Assembly: GCF_024721155.1 (NCBI RefSeq)
Contig: NZ_JAHVAP010000018.1
Location: 62,001 to 126,000, forward strand
Length of the DNA: 64,000 nucleotides
Direction: 5' to 3'
Source: Mucilaginibacter phenanthrenivorans
GTDB taxonomy: Bacteria > Bacteroidota > Bacteroidia > Sphingobacteriales > Sphingobacteriaceae
Shown: positions 35,244 through 43,092 of the stretch, in pieces
Numbering within the stretch: the stretch's first letter is position 1
How the letters are laid out: each line of letters opens with the position of its first letter
The notes under the pieces: generated by a model
What the model saw: only the letters and a program-made list of their open reading frames with translations
What the model was told of the DNA's origin: nothing
Databases searched by the model: none
Program-made: the position numbers and the translations under genes

Positions 35244-35404
35244 CAGCAGATAAAATGAAAAGCTGGAGGCATCTTGTTCCCACTGCCGGTTCAAGTGTCT
35301 CGCTTACAATATCGCTTTTGCAATGCAGGTGGCATTTTTGTTTACAGGCAAGCAGAATGCTTGTTATATTTTAGGTCGAAGTTGCTAAACTTCGACCAGT
35401 GGGG
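35238..35404. repeat. Repeat family D, copy 3
   Basis: Starts with the same CAGATAAAATGAAAAGCTG word as copy 1 and ends with the same 10-bp-arm hairpin (35374-35397). The gap 35067-35463 holds only C and D repeats. Confidence 0.7.
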
Positions 35405-35463
35405 CATTTGTGTATGCCGCAGGTTCATGCCTCCCGATTTCAATAGCCCAGCTACCGTATGTC

Positions 35464-38310
35464 TTATTGTTTTTTTTCTTTAGTATAGAAAGCATCATAA
35501 AATTTTTCATTTCCTTGGTTAAGGGTTTTACGATAATAGGGTTTAACCATATTTTGCAGGAAATCCCGGTAGCCGGACTGGGGCAAGCCTTTGAGTAATT
35601 GTGCGTACGGCTCTACAATGCTTTTAGATAGCATTTTCTGATGTGCGGCCTGCCGGATCACAGCCTGCGACAAGCCGGTACTTTTTAGCAGTGTATATTG
35701 CTTAAAGCACTCATCCGGCTTGGCTAGTAAGATAAACGTGAGGATCCAGTTGAAGCGGTCGCTGCCAAAGAACATTTGCTGGCCGAAGCTGGAATGATAG
35801 ACTGGAATGATCTTTTCAACGCCAAATCGTTCAATGAACAGGTTGAGCATAGCTAGGTAGCTATCTTCATTGCCTACGCTTTTGAAATTCTTTAGCAGGA
35901 ATAATTCCGCTGTTTCCTCGTGGTGCATTTCGTTTTGCAGGGTCATGATCAAACTGTTTTCATTGAAACCATTGGAAAATTCATAAGCAAATACGGTCAG
36001 TTCCTTGAGGGCCAATGTTTGACTTTTGATCACCGCTTCAAAGGCTTTCCGAAATGGCGAGCGGAAACGATCAACCGCATAAATATTGATCAAATGGCCG
36101 AATAAGACCTGCGCATGGTCGATCTTACTTTCTTTGAGCGGGAATGTGTCAGCAAAAATGCTTTGTATAGACAGTGTGATCAGGTTGACAATGATCTTTT
36201 CGTTAATATTAGTAATGTATTTGAGAATCTGCAAAAAGAACATTAAGGCATCATTTTTATTTTTTTGCAGCTGCGCTTCTATAATCTTTGCAATAATCTT
36301 AGAATTTATCAGATTGCTGTCGATCTTGCAGATCAACAATTCCAGCACAACGGCCCAGGAGGCCAAACCGAGGTTCCGGTCCAGAATGTCGTTGAAGCGA
36401 CGCTGGTTTTGACCCATATAAAAGCTACTGAAAATATAATAGGCCGTGAAATATTCCAGGAAGGTTTTGTGGGTGAATTTATTCTCGAAATAGATCGAGC
36501 GTAATTTGGCAAATTCTAAGAATTCAATAGCTGCCTTGTTGGCAAGCCGTTCGTCTTCGATCTCCCCATTTTTGAGCAAGTAAGCCTTGATATGCTGCTG
36601 AACAACGCTATTGTTAATCCTTTTATTGGGATTGTCAAACTGCCAGAACGCGATAGATGAGAACACGGAGGCTTTATTATTAATCTGAAGACTGATCTTC
36701 AGCTTCTTTTCTTTGTCATCCCGGTGTTCAACGATCGTATTCGTGCAGCCTTCATAAATGGCTAATTTATTGGTAGGTAGTTCCAGTTCATTACGGTAAA
36801 GAATCAGGATCAAGGACAAAAGTAAAGGATTAAATTTCAGTTCTTCGTCTACCTGAGTAAGTTGTGCCAGGCAACCGGTGATCTCTTTTTGACGGCGGCC
36901 GGTATCCTGTTCTTCCTGAGTATACCATTTTTGCACATAGCTAGTCAGTTGCTCTTGATTAAAGTTCTTAACTTCTAATTCGTGAAAATCTTTGAAAGCA
37001 ACTTCTTCATAAGATTCAAAACGACTGGTAACAACAATCCGGGCGTCAGGGTAGGTCGAGGCGAAATTTTCGATGTCATTGCGGACATTGATTCGTTCCT
37101 GGATATCAAATATTTCATCGATCCCGTCGAAAAAGATCAGACAGGGAAAAAATGTCAGGATCTTTATGATGCGTTCTAGAGAGATGTTGGTTTGGTACTC
37201 GCTTGCCAGCGTCTGCACGAGGAATTCGGCAAACCCGATGTTGTGCGCGACCTTTACCTGGTTGTATCTGTGCAGTTCGATGCGGAAAGGAAGATAACGG
37301 TAAATATCGTTGTTGGAGAATACTGCTTCATCCCCTTCTAAGATCTTGCAGATCGAATATTTGATAATAGAGGATTTTCCTGCACCGGGATTACCTAGAA
37401 TAACGAGTTTGTGATCACGGCTAAAAAGATCCTCTAGAGTATCTGCGGCAAATTCCCCAATCAAATTTTTAGACCAATAACTTTTAGTCATTCTGGCATC
37501 AGTTTCTAATAAGGCTTCCTTAAAAAAGGCTGTGTCAATTAGCTTACTTTCGGTAAATATGGGAAATTTATAAGTGATTTTGTGGCTGCCTTGGTGATAG
37601 ATGTTACGAAACATACCTCTATTAGTAAAAAGCGGGGGGACAAACAGTTCATACAATTCTACTTCACGAGGCCGTCGGCTTACGGATAGGCCGAAAAAAT
37701 TCAACCGAGAAAAGTTATTGAGGCATTTCTCCCTGTAAGAGGCTTTAAAGGTGGCAAAGTCGGAATAATTGAAGTCCCGAGCGATCTTTAGGTCTGAGAA
37801 TTGCAGTTCAAGCAATTCATTGATTATCTGAAAGATAAGCACATCATTGGTGCTTTTAATCAACCCATAAATGTCAGTGGCATCTAATATTTGGGTACTC
37901 GTGTTAAATGGAATCTTGCCTTTTACGATCTTATCAATAGCATCCTGTGCATAGCTTTTCTGCTTTTCGGTAAGCACATAAACCAATACCCTATCAACCC
38001 TTTTGGAGTGACCATATTTAATGAACTTAGTTAAGGTAGATTTGACTTTTTCCAACGAATTCGTTGCGGTTACCTGTATGCCGATCTTGGCGTTATCGTC
38101 GATTAGGTCGAGGCTTTCAAAATTCTTCCGGTCGGTCTCGTTGACATTTTTAAATTTCGCCTTAAATATTAAGTCAAGGATCGGTAGGATGATGTTCTCG
38201 GCGTGCTGATTAAGATCATATTCAGAATTAGCTGTAGCAATCTTGACTTGAAGTTGAAAACGACTTAAATAATCCCTAATAGAAACGAGCAGTTTGGCGT
38301 GGTTGGACAT
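35464..38310 (-). CDS. SMEK-NACHT STAND ATPase, probable anti-phage protein
   Basis: 948 residues from the methionine of MSNHAKLLVS; an earlier start adds 15. Residues about 8-150 match the SMEK domain pattern (YDLNQHAENIILPILDLIF, then SLDLIDDNAKIGIQVTATN). Residues about 298-480 are a NACHT ATPase with Walker A GNPGAGKS (306-313), Walker B LIFFDGIDEI (391-400) and sensor motif ARIVVTSR (423-430). The remaining 400 residues are helical, probably the sensor region. Known bacterial NACHT proteins defend against phages by recognising a phage product through the C-terminal part and activating an N-terminal effector. The effector role of SMEK is not established. It sits in an A+T-rich, repeat-rich accessory zone. 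Confidence 0.85.
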   Translation of the reverse strand: MSNHAKLLVSIRDYLSRFQLQVKIATANSEYDLNQHAENIILPILDLIFKAKFKNVNETDRKNFESLDLIDDNAKIGIQVTATNSLEKVKSTLTKFIKYGHSKRVDRVLVYVLTEKQKSYAQDAIDKIVKGKIPFNTSTQILDATDIYGLIKSTNDVLIFQIINELLELQFSDLKIARDFNYSDFATFKASYREKCLNNFSRLNFFGLSVSRRPREVELYELFVPPLFTNRGMFRNIYHQGSHKITYKFPIFTESKLIDTAFFKEALLETDARMTKSYWSKNLIGEFAADTLEDLFSRDHKLVILGNPGAGKSSIIKYSICKILEGDEAVFSNNDIYRYLPFRIELHRYNQVKVAHNIGFAEFLVQTLASEYQTNISLERIIKILTFFPCLIFFDGIDEIFDIQERINVRNDIENFASTYPDARIVVTSRFESYEEVAFKDFHELEVKNFNQEQLTSYVQKWYTQEEQDTGRRQKEITGCLAQLTQVDEELKFNPLLLSLILILYRNELELPTNKLAIYEGCTNTIVEHRDDKEKKLKISLQINNKASVFSSIAFWQFDNPNKRINNSVVQQHIKAYLLKNGEIEDERLANKAAIEFLEFAKLRSIYFENKFTHKTFLEYFTAYYIFSSFYMGQNQRRFNDILDRNLGLASWAVVLELLICKIDSNLINSKIIAKIIEAQLQKNKNDALMFFLQILKYITNINEKIIVNLITLSIQSIFADTFPLKESKIDHAQVLFGHLINIYAVDRFRSPFRKAFEAVIKSQTLALKELTVFAYEFSNGFNENSLIMTLQNEMHHEETAELFLLKNFKSVGNEDSYLAMLNLFIERFGVEKIIPVYHSSFGQQMFFGSDRFNWILTFILLAKPDECFKQYTLLKSTGLSQAVIRQAAHQKMLSKSIVEPYAQLLKGLPQSGYRDFLQNMVKPYYRKTLNQGNEKFYDAFYTKEKKQ

Positions 38311-38620
38311 AGGCGTATAGTATAATAAGGCTGATAAAAATTTAAAGATAACCAATTTGTAATAACAAAATTTGATTTATGACCACTGGAATCGAAACAT
38401 TCTGGAATATTGACTCCGACTTATCCAAACGCCTAAATCAAAAACCTGTTACTCCTTTTTGTTGCCACATAGTCCGAATTATAGAATGCTTTTAAAAGTC
38501 ATTATTATTTTAAGCGGGGCGCTAATTAAGGGGATGCTTGAGTGGAAGGGGGCTATTGGTGGGCTACAACAAAAGGGGAGGCTTGCGGTTGCAAAATTCT
38601 TTTGGAAGCGGTTGATATCC

Positions 38621-39097
38621 TTAAGACGGCCAGACAGTTTTTTTTACCGCTTCACTCACCACATCTACTAGTATATCTTTAAGGGCCATACCAACCGCCA
38701 TCCCTGCTTTTCCAGCATATTTTTTGAATTTTAGTATAGCTAAACTGGTATTGGGTGTATTTTGCATTAAATTGTTAACGCTGTCTTTAAAGTCTTCCTT
38801 GTCGGCGTTGTCTAATTCGGAAAATTCAATCAATTCAAAGGCCGCTTCCTGTATTGCCGTTGTCCAAGGAAAAGGATGGCCGCAACTGTCACAATAAGAT
38901 GGTAATTCATAAGTGCCGAAATCAAATATTCCTTCGTAATGCGCCTGACCTCTTATAGGGCTTGCACAATCGGGGCATTGAATAATTGATTTGCTTCCGC
39001 ATTTATCACAATATGTTTTATTTGCCGCAGGGGCGGACTTCGAATCTGCATTTATCACATGTCCATTGAGGCAAACTTGAGCTACATCGTAATACAT
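38621..39097 (-). CDS. DUF2321-like zinc-ribbon protein
   Basis: 158 residues. The start MYYDVAQVCLNGHVIN, four CxxC-type pairs (YCDKCGS, CPDCASPI, YCDSCGHPFPW) and the order of these motifs match the DUF2321 pattern as I remember it. The cysteines probably hold two zinc ions. The C-terminal part (80-158) is helical, with a glycine-rich stretch (AGKAGMAVGMALKDILVDVV) that could be membrane-active. Function is unknown. It lies 310 bases upstream of the SMEK-NACHT gene on the same strand, so a functional link is possible but unproven. Confidence 0.7.
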   Translation of the reverse strand: MYYDVAQVCLNGHVINADSKSAPAANKTYCDKCGSKSIIQCPDCASPIRGQAHYEGIFDFGTYELPSYCDSCGHPFPWTTAIQEAAFELIEFSELDNADKEDFKDSVNNLMQNTPNTSLAILKFKKYAGKAGMAVGMALKDILVDVVSEAVKKTVWPS

Positions 39098-39329
39098 TGA
39101 TATAAGATTTTATATTTAGGTAATAAAGATAAAAAAAAGAAATTACTTCCTGCTACCCGTGGATCCAGCTACAAATTACTATTCATAAAGGCTACTTTAC
39201 GAAAGCATGAATTACCCTTCTCTATCGCAAGTATTCGGGCTGGCAAAAGAGGTAGGCTAATCGTGCCCCGCATTTAGGTAGCCTGCCTGCTATGCAGCAA
39301 AATGCCGGGTTAGGGATAGCAGCGGATAC

Positions 39330-39612
39330 CGGCCCTGAGTCAGTAGGCAGTTTGTAGTGAGCAGTTGGCAGTGTTTAGCAGCATGCTTGTGGTATGCAGA
39401 ATTTGCGCCTAAGGCCCGTGCCGTATGAGCGGATAGCCCGGCCACGCTTCTACTGGCGTGGAAACCACTGAAATCAGTTGGCAGTTTGTAGTTGGCAGTT
39501 GGCAGTGATTTTGAAGCGGGTTATTGGGTTGAATGATGTGCGCCTAAGGCTCGTAAGTAGTTGGCAGTTGGCAGTTGGCAGTAGGCAGTTGGCAATTGGC
39601 AGTGCTTAGCAG
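39330..39612. repeat. Low-complexity TTGGCAG repeat tract (family F)
   Basis: Repeats of AGTTGGCAGT and AGTAGGCAGT occur in three clusters (about 39340, 39478 and 39560), with CGCCTAAGGC words between them. The gap 39098-39621 holds no gene. Confidence 0.7.
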
Positions 39613-39621
39613 GGGGTTATA

Positions 39622-40059
39622 TCAATCATCATCCTCATCATTACTCTTATTCCAATACGAAGTTTTGATATGGATAATATTGGGGTCTTCCGGCTCCTTC
39701 GGCAGGTCGCGGATCTTGCCGATGAAGATCTGGCCCTTGTCGTTGGCCCATACCTCGTACTCCATTTCGCCGGGGATCTCGCCGGTGAGCACGGTGCGGG
39801 GTGGGATCTCAAAATATTCCAGGATAGCCAGGATGGTTTTTCCTGCCTTTTCCAAGTCTTCAAAGGTTTGGTCGGCTTTGGCTTTGGCGGCCTGTACCTT
39901 GCGGTTACAGGCGATGATGGCGTCTAAGTCGCTTAAATGGCGTTGGTTGGTGTAGGGCAGCGCATCGGCCAACAGGGTGCTGAAGCGTTCGTTGCGTTTT
40001 TCAAGCAGCTGTGTGAGGTGGTAGTAGTGGCTGCACCAGGATGTAAATTCATTGGTCAT
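39622..40059 (-). CDS. Conserved-looking hypothetical protein, acidic C-terminus
   Basis: 145 residues. The first 80 are helical with regular charge (LLEKRNERFSTLLADALPYT, ACNRKVQAAKAKADQTFEDLE). The middle is beta-like (VLTGEIPGEMEYEVWANDKGQIFIGKIRDLP), and the end is very acidic (NDEDDD). No family is recognised. It is on the same strand as the RepA-like ATPase upstream, separated by repeats, and has a perfect 16-bp palindrome 47 bases before its start. I suspect it belongs to the same decayed mobile element. Confidence 0.55.
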   Translation of the reverse strand: MTNEFTSWCSHYYHLTQLLEKRNERFSTLLADALPYTNQRHLSDLDAIIACNRKVQAAKAKADQTFEDLEKAGKTILAILEYFEIPPRTVLTGEIPGEMEYEVWANDKGQIFIGKIRDLPKEPEDPNIIHIKTSYWNKSNDEDDD

Positions 40060-40105
40060 GGGGTTGGGGGGTTAGTGGGTGTGAGAAAATGTTTTTTTGT
40101 TGGCG

Positions 40106-40121
40106 TAAATACACGTATTTA
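40106..40121. promoter_or_regulatory. Perfect 16-bp palindrome upstream of the 39622 gene
   Basis: TAAATACACGTATTTA is fully self-complementary and lies 47 bases before the start of the minus-strand gene. It could be an operator or an element-specific site. Confidence 0.4.
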
Positions 40122-40188
40122 TGATGGTTAAACCGCTTCGGATCCGGGCTGCCATGTACACGGGGGCTTATATGCGCCTTAGGCGCTA

Positions 40189-40325
40189 CCGCTTTGTAGA
40201 CATACCGGCTAAGACAGATCAGCGCCGTTAGGTGCTGCCCTCAGTGTGCAAGGTAACCGGGCATTGGTGGATAAGGGTAGCCTCGATGAGGCACAATATC
40301 ATGCGTTTATTTTTCTACAAAGCGG
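40189..40325. repeat. Inverted-repeat element (family G)
   Basis: CCGCTTTGTAGA (40189-40200) and TCTACAAAGCGG (40314-40325) are perfect inverted arms flanking 113 bases without a gene. Confidence 0.6.
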
Positions 40326-40414
40326 TTGCCCCGACGGGGCAGATCGTGCTGATGGTTTTTTTGCGGGTGTGGGTGCAAAGGGTGGTGTTAACGTTAATGC
40401 ATTGGCGTAGAGTT

Positions 40415-40553
40415 GACTCACCCGACATTGCTTCGCTCGTCGACCTCTCTTCCGCGAGCGGTAAAGAGGTAGGAGAAAAAAAAATAAAAAATTCTTTCCC
40501 CTCTTTGCGCAGCAGAGAGGGGTGGTCCAGCGCAGCGTCGACCGGGGTGAGTC
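40415..40553. repeat. Repeat family E, copy 1 (left of the ATPase gene)
   Basis: Starts GACTCACCCG and ends CCGGGGTGAGTC, with an internal CCTCTCTTCCGCGAGCGGTA block and an A-rich stretch. Copy 2 at 42592-42729 has the same orientation on the other side of the RepA-like ATPase gene. Confidence 0.75.
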
Positions 40554-40619
40554 GAATATACACGCGGCGTTAACGCAAATGTCTTTGCGTAGACTTGCCC
40601 GCGGGCGCTGCCACCATAC

Positions 40620-40856
40620 CGTCATTGCGAGGAACGAAGCAAACTCTACACATGCTAATCAAGGAGCAATGGTATTGTGGTTACCAATCAAGCCGCTTTA
40701 AGGTCTCTAAAGGCATAAAGGTCCGATGATTGTCCTTAGCAGAGTTTGCTTCGTTCCTCGCAATGACGCGCGGAAGACAAGCGGCTGTAAAGTCTCTAAA
40801 GCATAAAGGTCCGTTGATTGTCCTTAGCAGAGGTTGCTTCGTTCCTCGCAATGACG
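40620..40856. repeat. Repeat family A, copy 2, with duplicated right end
   Basis: Inverted ends at 40620-40642 and 40746-40768, then a further copy of the right end at 40834-40856, offset 88 bases. The last copy overlaps the 3' end of the ATPase gene and encodes its final residues. Confidence 0.8.
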
Positions 40857-42425
40857 CGCGGGGGAGGGGGCGTTTGCCTGCGTCGTCTTGAGTATATGAT
40901 CCAGCAGTTGCGGGGTGAGCAGTTCATCAATTGCTGATGTTTTTCGGATCCGCGTGGGGTTGGGATTCTCACGGGGCGTTACATGCTCTACCTGTGTCCC
41001 CGGCGGGATTGCATGGTCCGTTAACCCCTCCCTGCCCTCCCGGGGGAGGGAATTTGCAGGCGGGTTGTTTTGGTTATTGGTCATTAGGTCATTTGCATAT
41101 ACTTCTCCATCCGCACATTCACGCATCCGCATATCCGCACATTCTTCCCCATCTGCACATTTTTCTTCCTGATTCGCACATCCACGCATCTGCATATCCG
41201 CACATTCTTCCCCATCTGCACATCCTTCTTCCTCATTCGCACATTCACGCATTTGCACATCCGCACATCTGAGCAGCCTATTTACCGTAGCCAGGCCTAT
41301 GCCCAGCTGGTTTGCGATGTCGCGCTGGCTGAAACCTTTGGCGGAGAGGGCGGTGATTTTTCGGGCCAGCTGCAGGCGGTCTGTGGCGGTACGGGTGAGC
41401 AGGTGGAGGCGTTCGGGGCTGTGGCCCTCGAACGCGAAGTGCAAAAAAGCGCCGGGCTTTTGGATGCGGCACAGGCATACGTTGTCGTGGCCGTAGCGCT
41501 GGCGGGTGTTGCGCTGCTTGATCTGTTTGAGGTAGCAAAGCTCATTGTCGAGGGTGCTTTTTCCGATGGCGAAAGCGCTGTCGGCAAAGTTGACGAGCAG
41601 CTTACTGCCGTGCAGGTCGTCGGAACTGATGGGTTGCGTGGCGTTGCGCCGTTTTGGGGTATGCGCCAGTACGAGGATAGACAGGTTGTGGTCGTTTTTT
41701 AGCGCCTTTAGGCTTTTCATGAGCGCAAGGGCTACCGCCGAGTTTTCGGTGCCGCCGCGCAGGCAGGTGATGTTATCGATGATGAGCACAGAGGCCTTTA
41801 CCTGGTTGATCTTATATTCAATGCCGGCAATCAGCAGCTCGTTTTCGTCGACATTGGGCGGCGGATCGGGCAGGAAATTATACTGTGCCCGGAAAAAGTT
41901 ATCCGAAAACTGGTGATCCTCGTCGCCCTGGCTGTACCGCAGGCCGAACTGGGTTTTGCTCAGCTCGAAATCGATGTAGAGCACCCGGGCGGGCGGCGCC
42001 TGGCAGGCAAAGGGTGCGAGGCTTTGTCCAAGCTCGAAATCGATGTAGAGCACCCGGGCGGGCGGCGCCTGGCAGGCAAAGGGTGCGAGGCTTTGTCCGC
42101 GTGCGATGCTTTCGCCGATCTGCACGGCGAGGATTGATTTGCCGATATTGGTATCCGCAAACAGCATGCAGAGTTCGCCCTGGTGCCAAAGCTCGCCAAG
42201 CAGCATTTTGGCTTCGGGTTCGCGCCGGGCCAGCTCGAGCCAGCGGTTACCTTTTTCGATGGTAAACAGGCGGTGAACGTCTTCGGGCGTGGGTCGTGTG
42301 CGTTCGGGGCGTTGTTTTGTGGCCTGCCGGAGCGGTAGTCCGCGGCTTTCGGCGCGCAATTGTTCGATGTAGGACGGGCGTTCGGAAGATGTTCCGAAGT
42401 GTGCCGGTGGAGGGTAGGTTGGCAT
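40824..42425 (-). CDS. RepA/KaiC-like AAA ATPase with in-frame duplication and cysteine-rich repeats
   Basis: 533 residues. Walker A is ADTNIGKS (about 90-97), and Walker B is ASVLIIDNITCL (about 215). A helix-turn-helix follows (FSQRDIANQLGIGLATVNRLL). The core resembles the RepA-type hexameric helicase ATPases found on Bacteroidota mobilisable elements. A 23-residue segment after Walker A (residues 110-132) is repeated exactly (133-155). Behind the HTH, 21-residue cysteine-rich units (CADGEECADMQMRGCANQEEK type) follow. The last residues, RHCEERSNLC, are encoded by a family A repeat. Function may be impaired by the duplication. No integrase, relaxase or primase is beside it. Confidence 0.72.
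   Translation of the reverse strand: MPTYPPPAHFGTSSERPSYIEQLRAESRGLPLRQATKQRPERTRPTPEDVHRLFTIEKGNRWLELARREPEAKMLLGELWHQGELCMLFADTNIGKSILAVQIGESIARGQSLAPFACQAPPARVLYIDFELGQSLAPFACQAPPARVLYIDFELSKTQFGLRYSQGDEDHQFSDNFFRAQYNFLPDPPPNVDENELLIAGIEYKINQVKASVLIIDNITCLRGGTENSAVALALMKSLKALKNDHNLSILVLAHTPKRRNATQPISSDDLHGSKLLVNFADSAFAIGKSTLDNELCYLKQIKQRNTRQRYGHDNVCLCRIQKPGAFLHFAFEGHSPERLHLLTRTATDRLQLARKITALSAKGFSQRDIANQLGIGLATVNRLLRCADVQMRECANEEEGCADGEECADMQMRGCANQEEKCADGEECADMRMRECADGEVYANDLMTNNQNNPPANSLPREGREGLTDHAIPPGTQVEHVTPRENPNPTRIRKTSAIDELLTPQLLDHILKTTQANAPSPARHCEERSNLC
41137..41262. repeat. 63-bp tandem repeats inside the ATPase gene
   Basis: Two full units of 63 bases plus partial ones share the GCACATTCTTCCCCATCTGC word (offset 63 between 41137 and 41200). 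They encode the 21-residue cysteine-rich units. Confidence 0.75.
41962..42098. repeat. 69-bp in-frame tandem duplication inside the ATPase gene
   Basis: The 68 bases at 41962-42029 recur unchanged at 42031-42098 (period 69). Identity is complete, so the duplication is recent or an assembly artefact. Confidence 0.9.
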
Positions 42426-42591
42426 GGTGATAATGGATTACTACAAATTTAAGGAGTTGCAGCCATTAAAGTGCTGACACTGTTTTGTCAGTGGTTTGAG
42501 AGGGGGGGGGATGTTATTAGGTTGAGAGGCGGGTGATGTCGGCGTGAATGCAATTGCGTGAATGCATGGCGTGAACGTCGCGCGTAGGGTG

Positions 42592-42729
42592 GACTCACCC
42601 GGAGACGCTGCGCTGTCCGACCTCTCTTCCGCGAGCGGTAAAGAGGTAAAGAAAAAAAGAAATAAAAAATTCTTTTCCCCTCTTTCCGCAGGAGAGAGGG
42701 GTGGCGAGCGCAGCAACGCCGGGGTGAGT
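42592..42729. repeat. Repeat family E, copy 2 (right of the ATPase gene)
   Basis: Same layout as copy 1 (GACTCACCC start, CCGGGGTGAGT end, CCGCGAGCGGTAAAGAGGTA inside), in direct orientation. The gap 42426-43092 also holds a decayed CCCTCCC-type repeat (42785-42850) and the leader of fusion copy 3. Confidence 0.75.
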
Positions 42730-42967
42730 TGAATATACGCGCGGCGTTAACGTTAATGCACTGGTGCCAATGTCCTGGCGCAGATTTACCCTCCCCGCCG
42801 ACGCTTCGCTGGGCGACCCTCCCTTTGCTGCGCACAGGGAGGGTATGAAAAATGGGAAAGGGTTAAATGGTGAAAATGGAGTTTGCTGATAATCAGGATG
42901 TTTCAAAGTGTTCCGGGTGTTCCATGTGGAAAAACGGAACACTTGCAGCCCACCGGGATCGAATGCT

Positions 42968-43092
42968 TTTAACCCAAAACCGTACGCCCCGATGCCCGCT
43001 TTCGTTACAGCGCATTTGTTTTATTCTTTGGTAAGCTTTTGTATATCAATAAGTTGCAAGTTTGGAACAGCGATTGCGCTTAAATAGTTCAA
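42968..43092 (+). promoter_or_regulatory. Leader of AraC-permease fusion copy 3
   Basis: Contains AAAACCGTACGCCCCGATG and CGTTACA blocks like the leaders of copies 1 and 5. It also has TATATCAATAAGTTGCAAG and TTTGGAACAGCGATTG at 43061-43076, 32 bases before the TTG start. CAAGTTTG (43057-43064) is a one-base variant of the -7 box. The stretch 42907-42943 just upstream has an AGTGTTCC/GGAACACT inverted repeat. Confidence 0.5.

Noticed and set aside
38459..38671. Small plus-strand gene between the NACHT and zinc-ribbon genes
   Set aside because: It overlaps the 3' end of the zinc-ribbon gene and its translation shows no family features.
40887..42265. Plus-strand frames across the RepA-like ATPase gene
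   Set aside because: They are antisense, partly of repeated cysteine-rich DNA, and without motifs.
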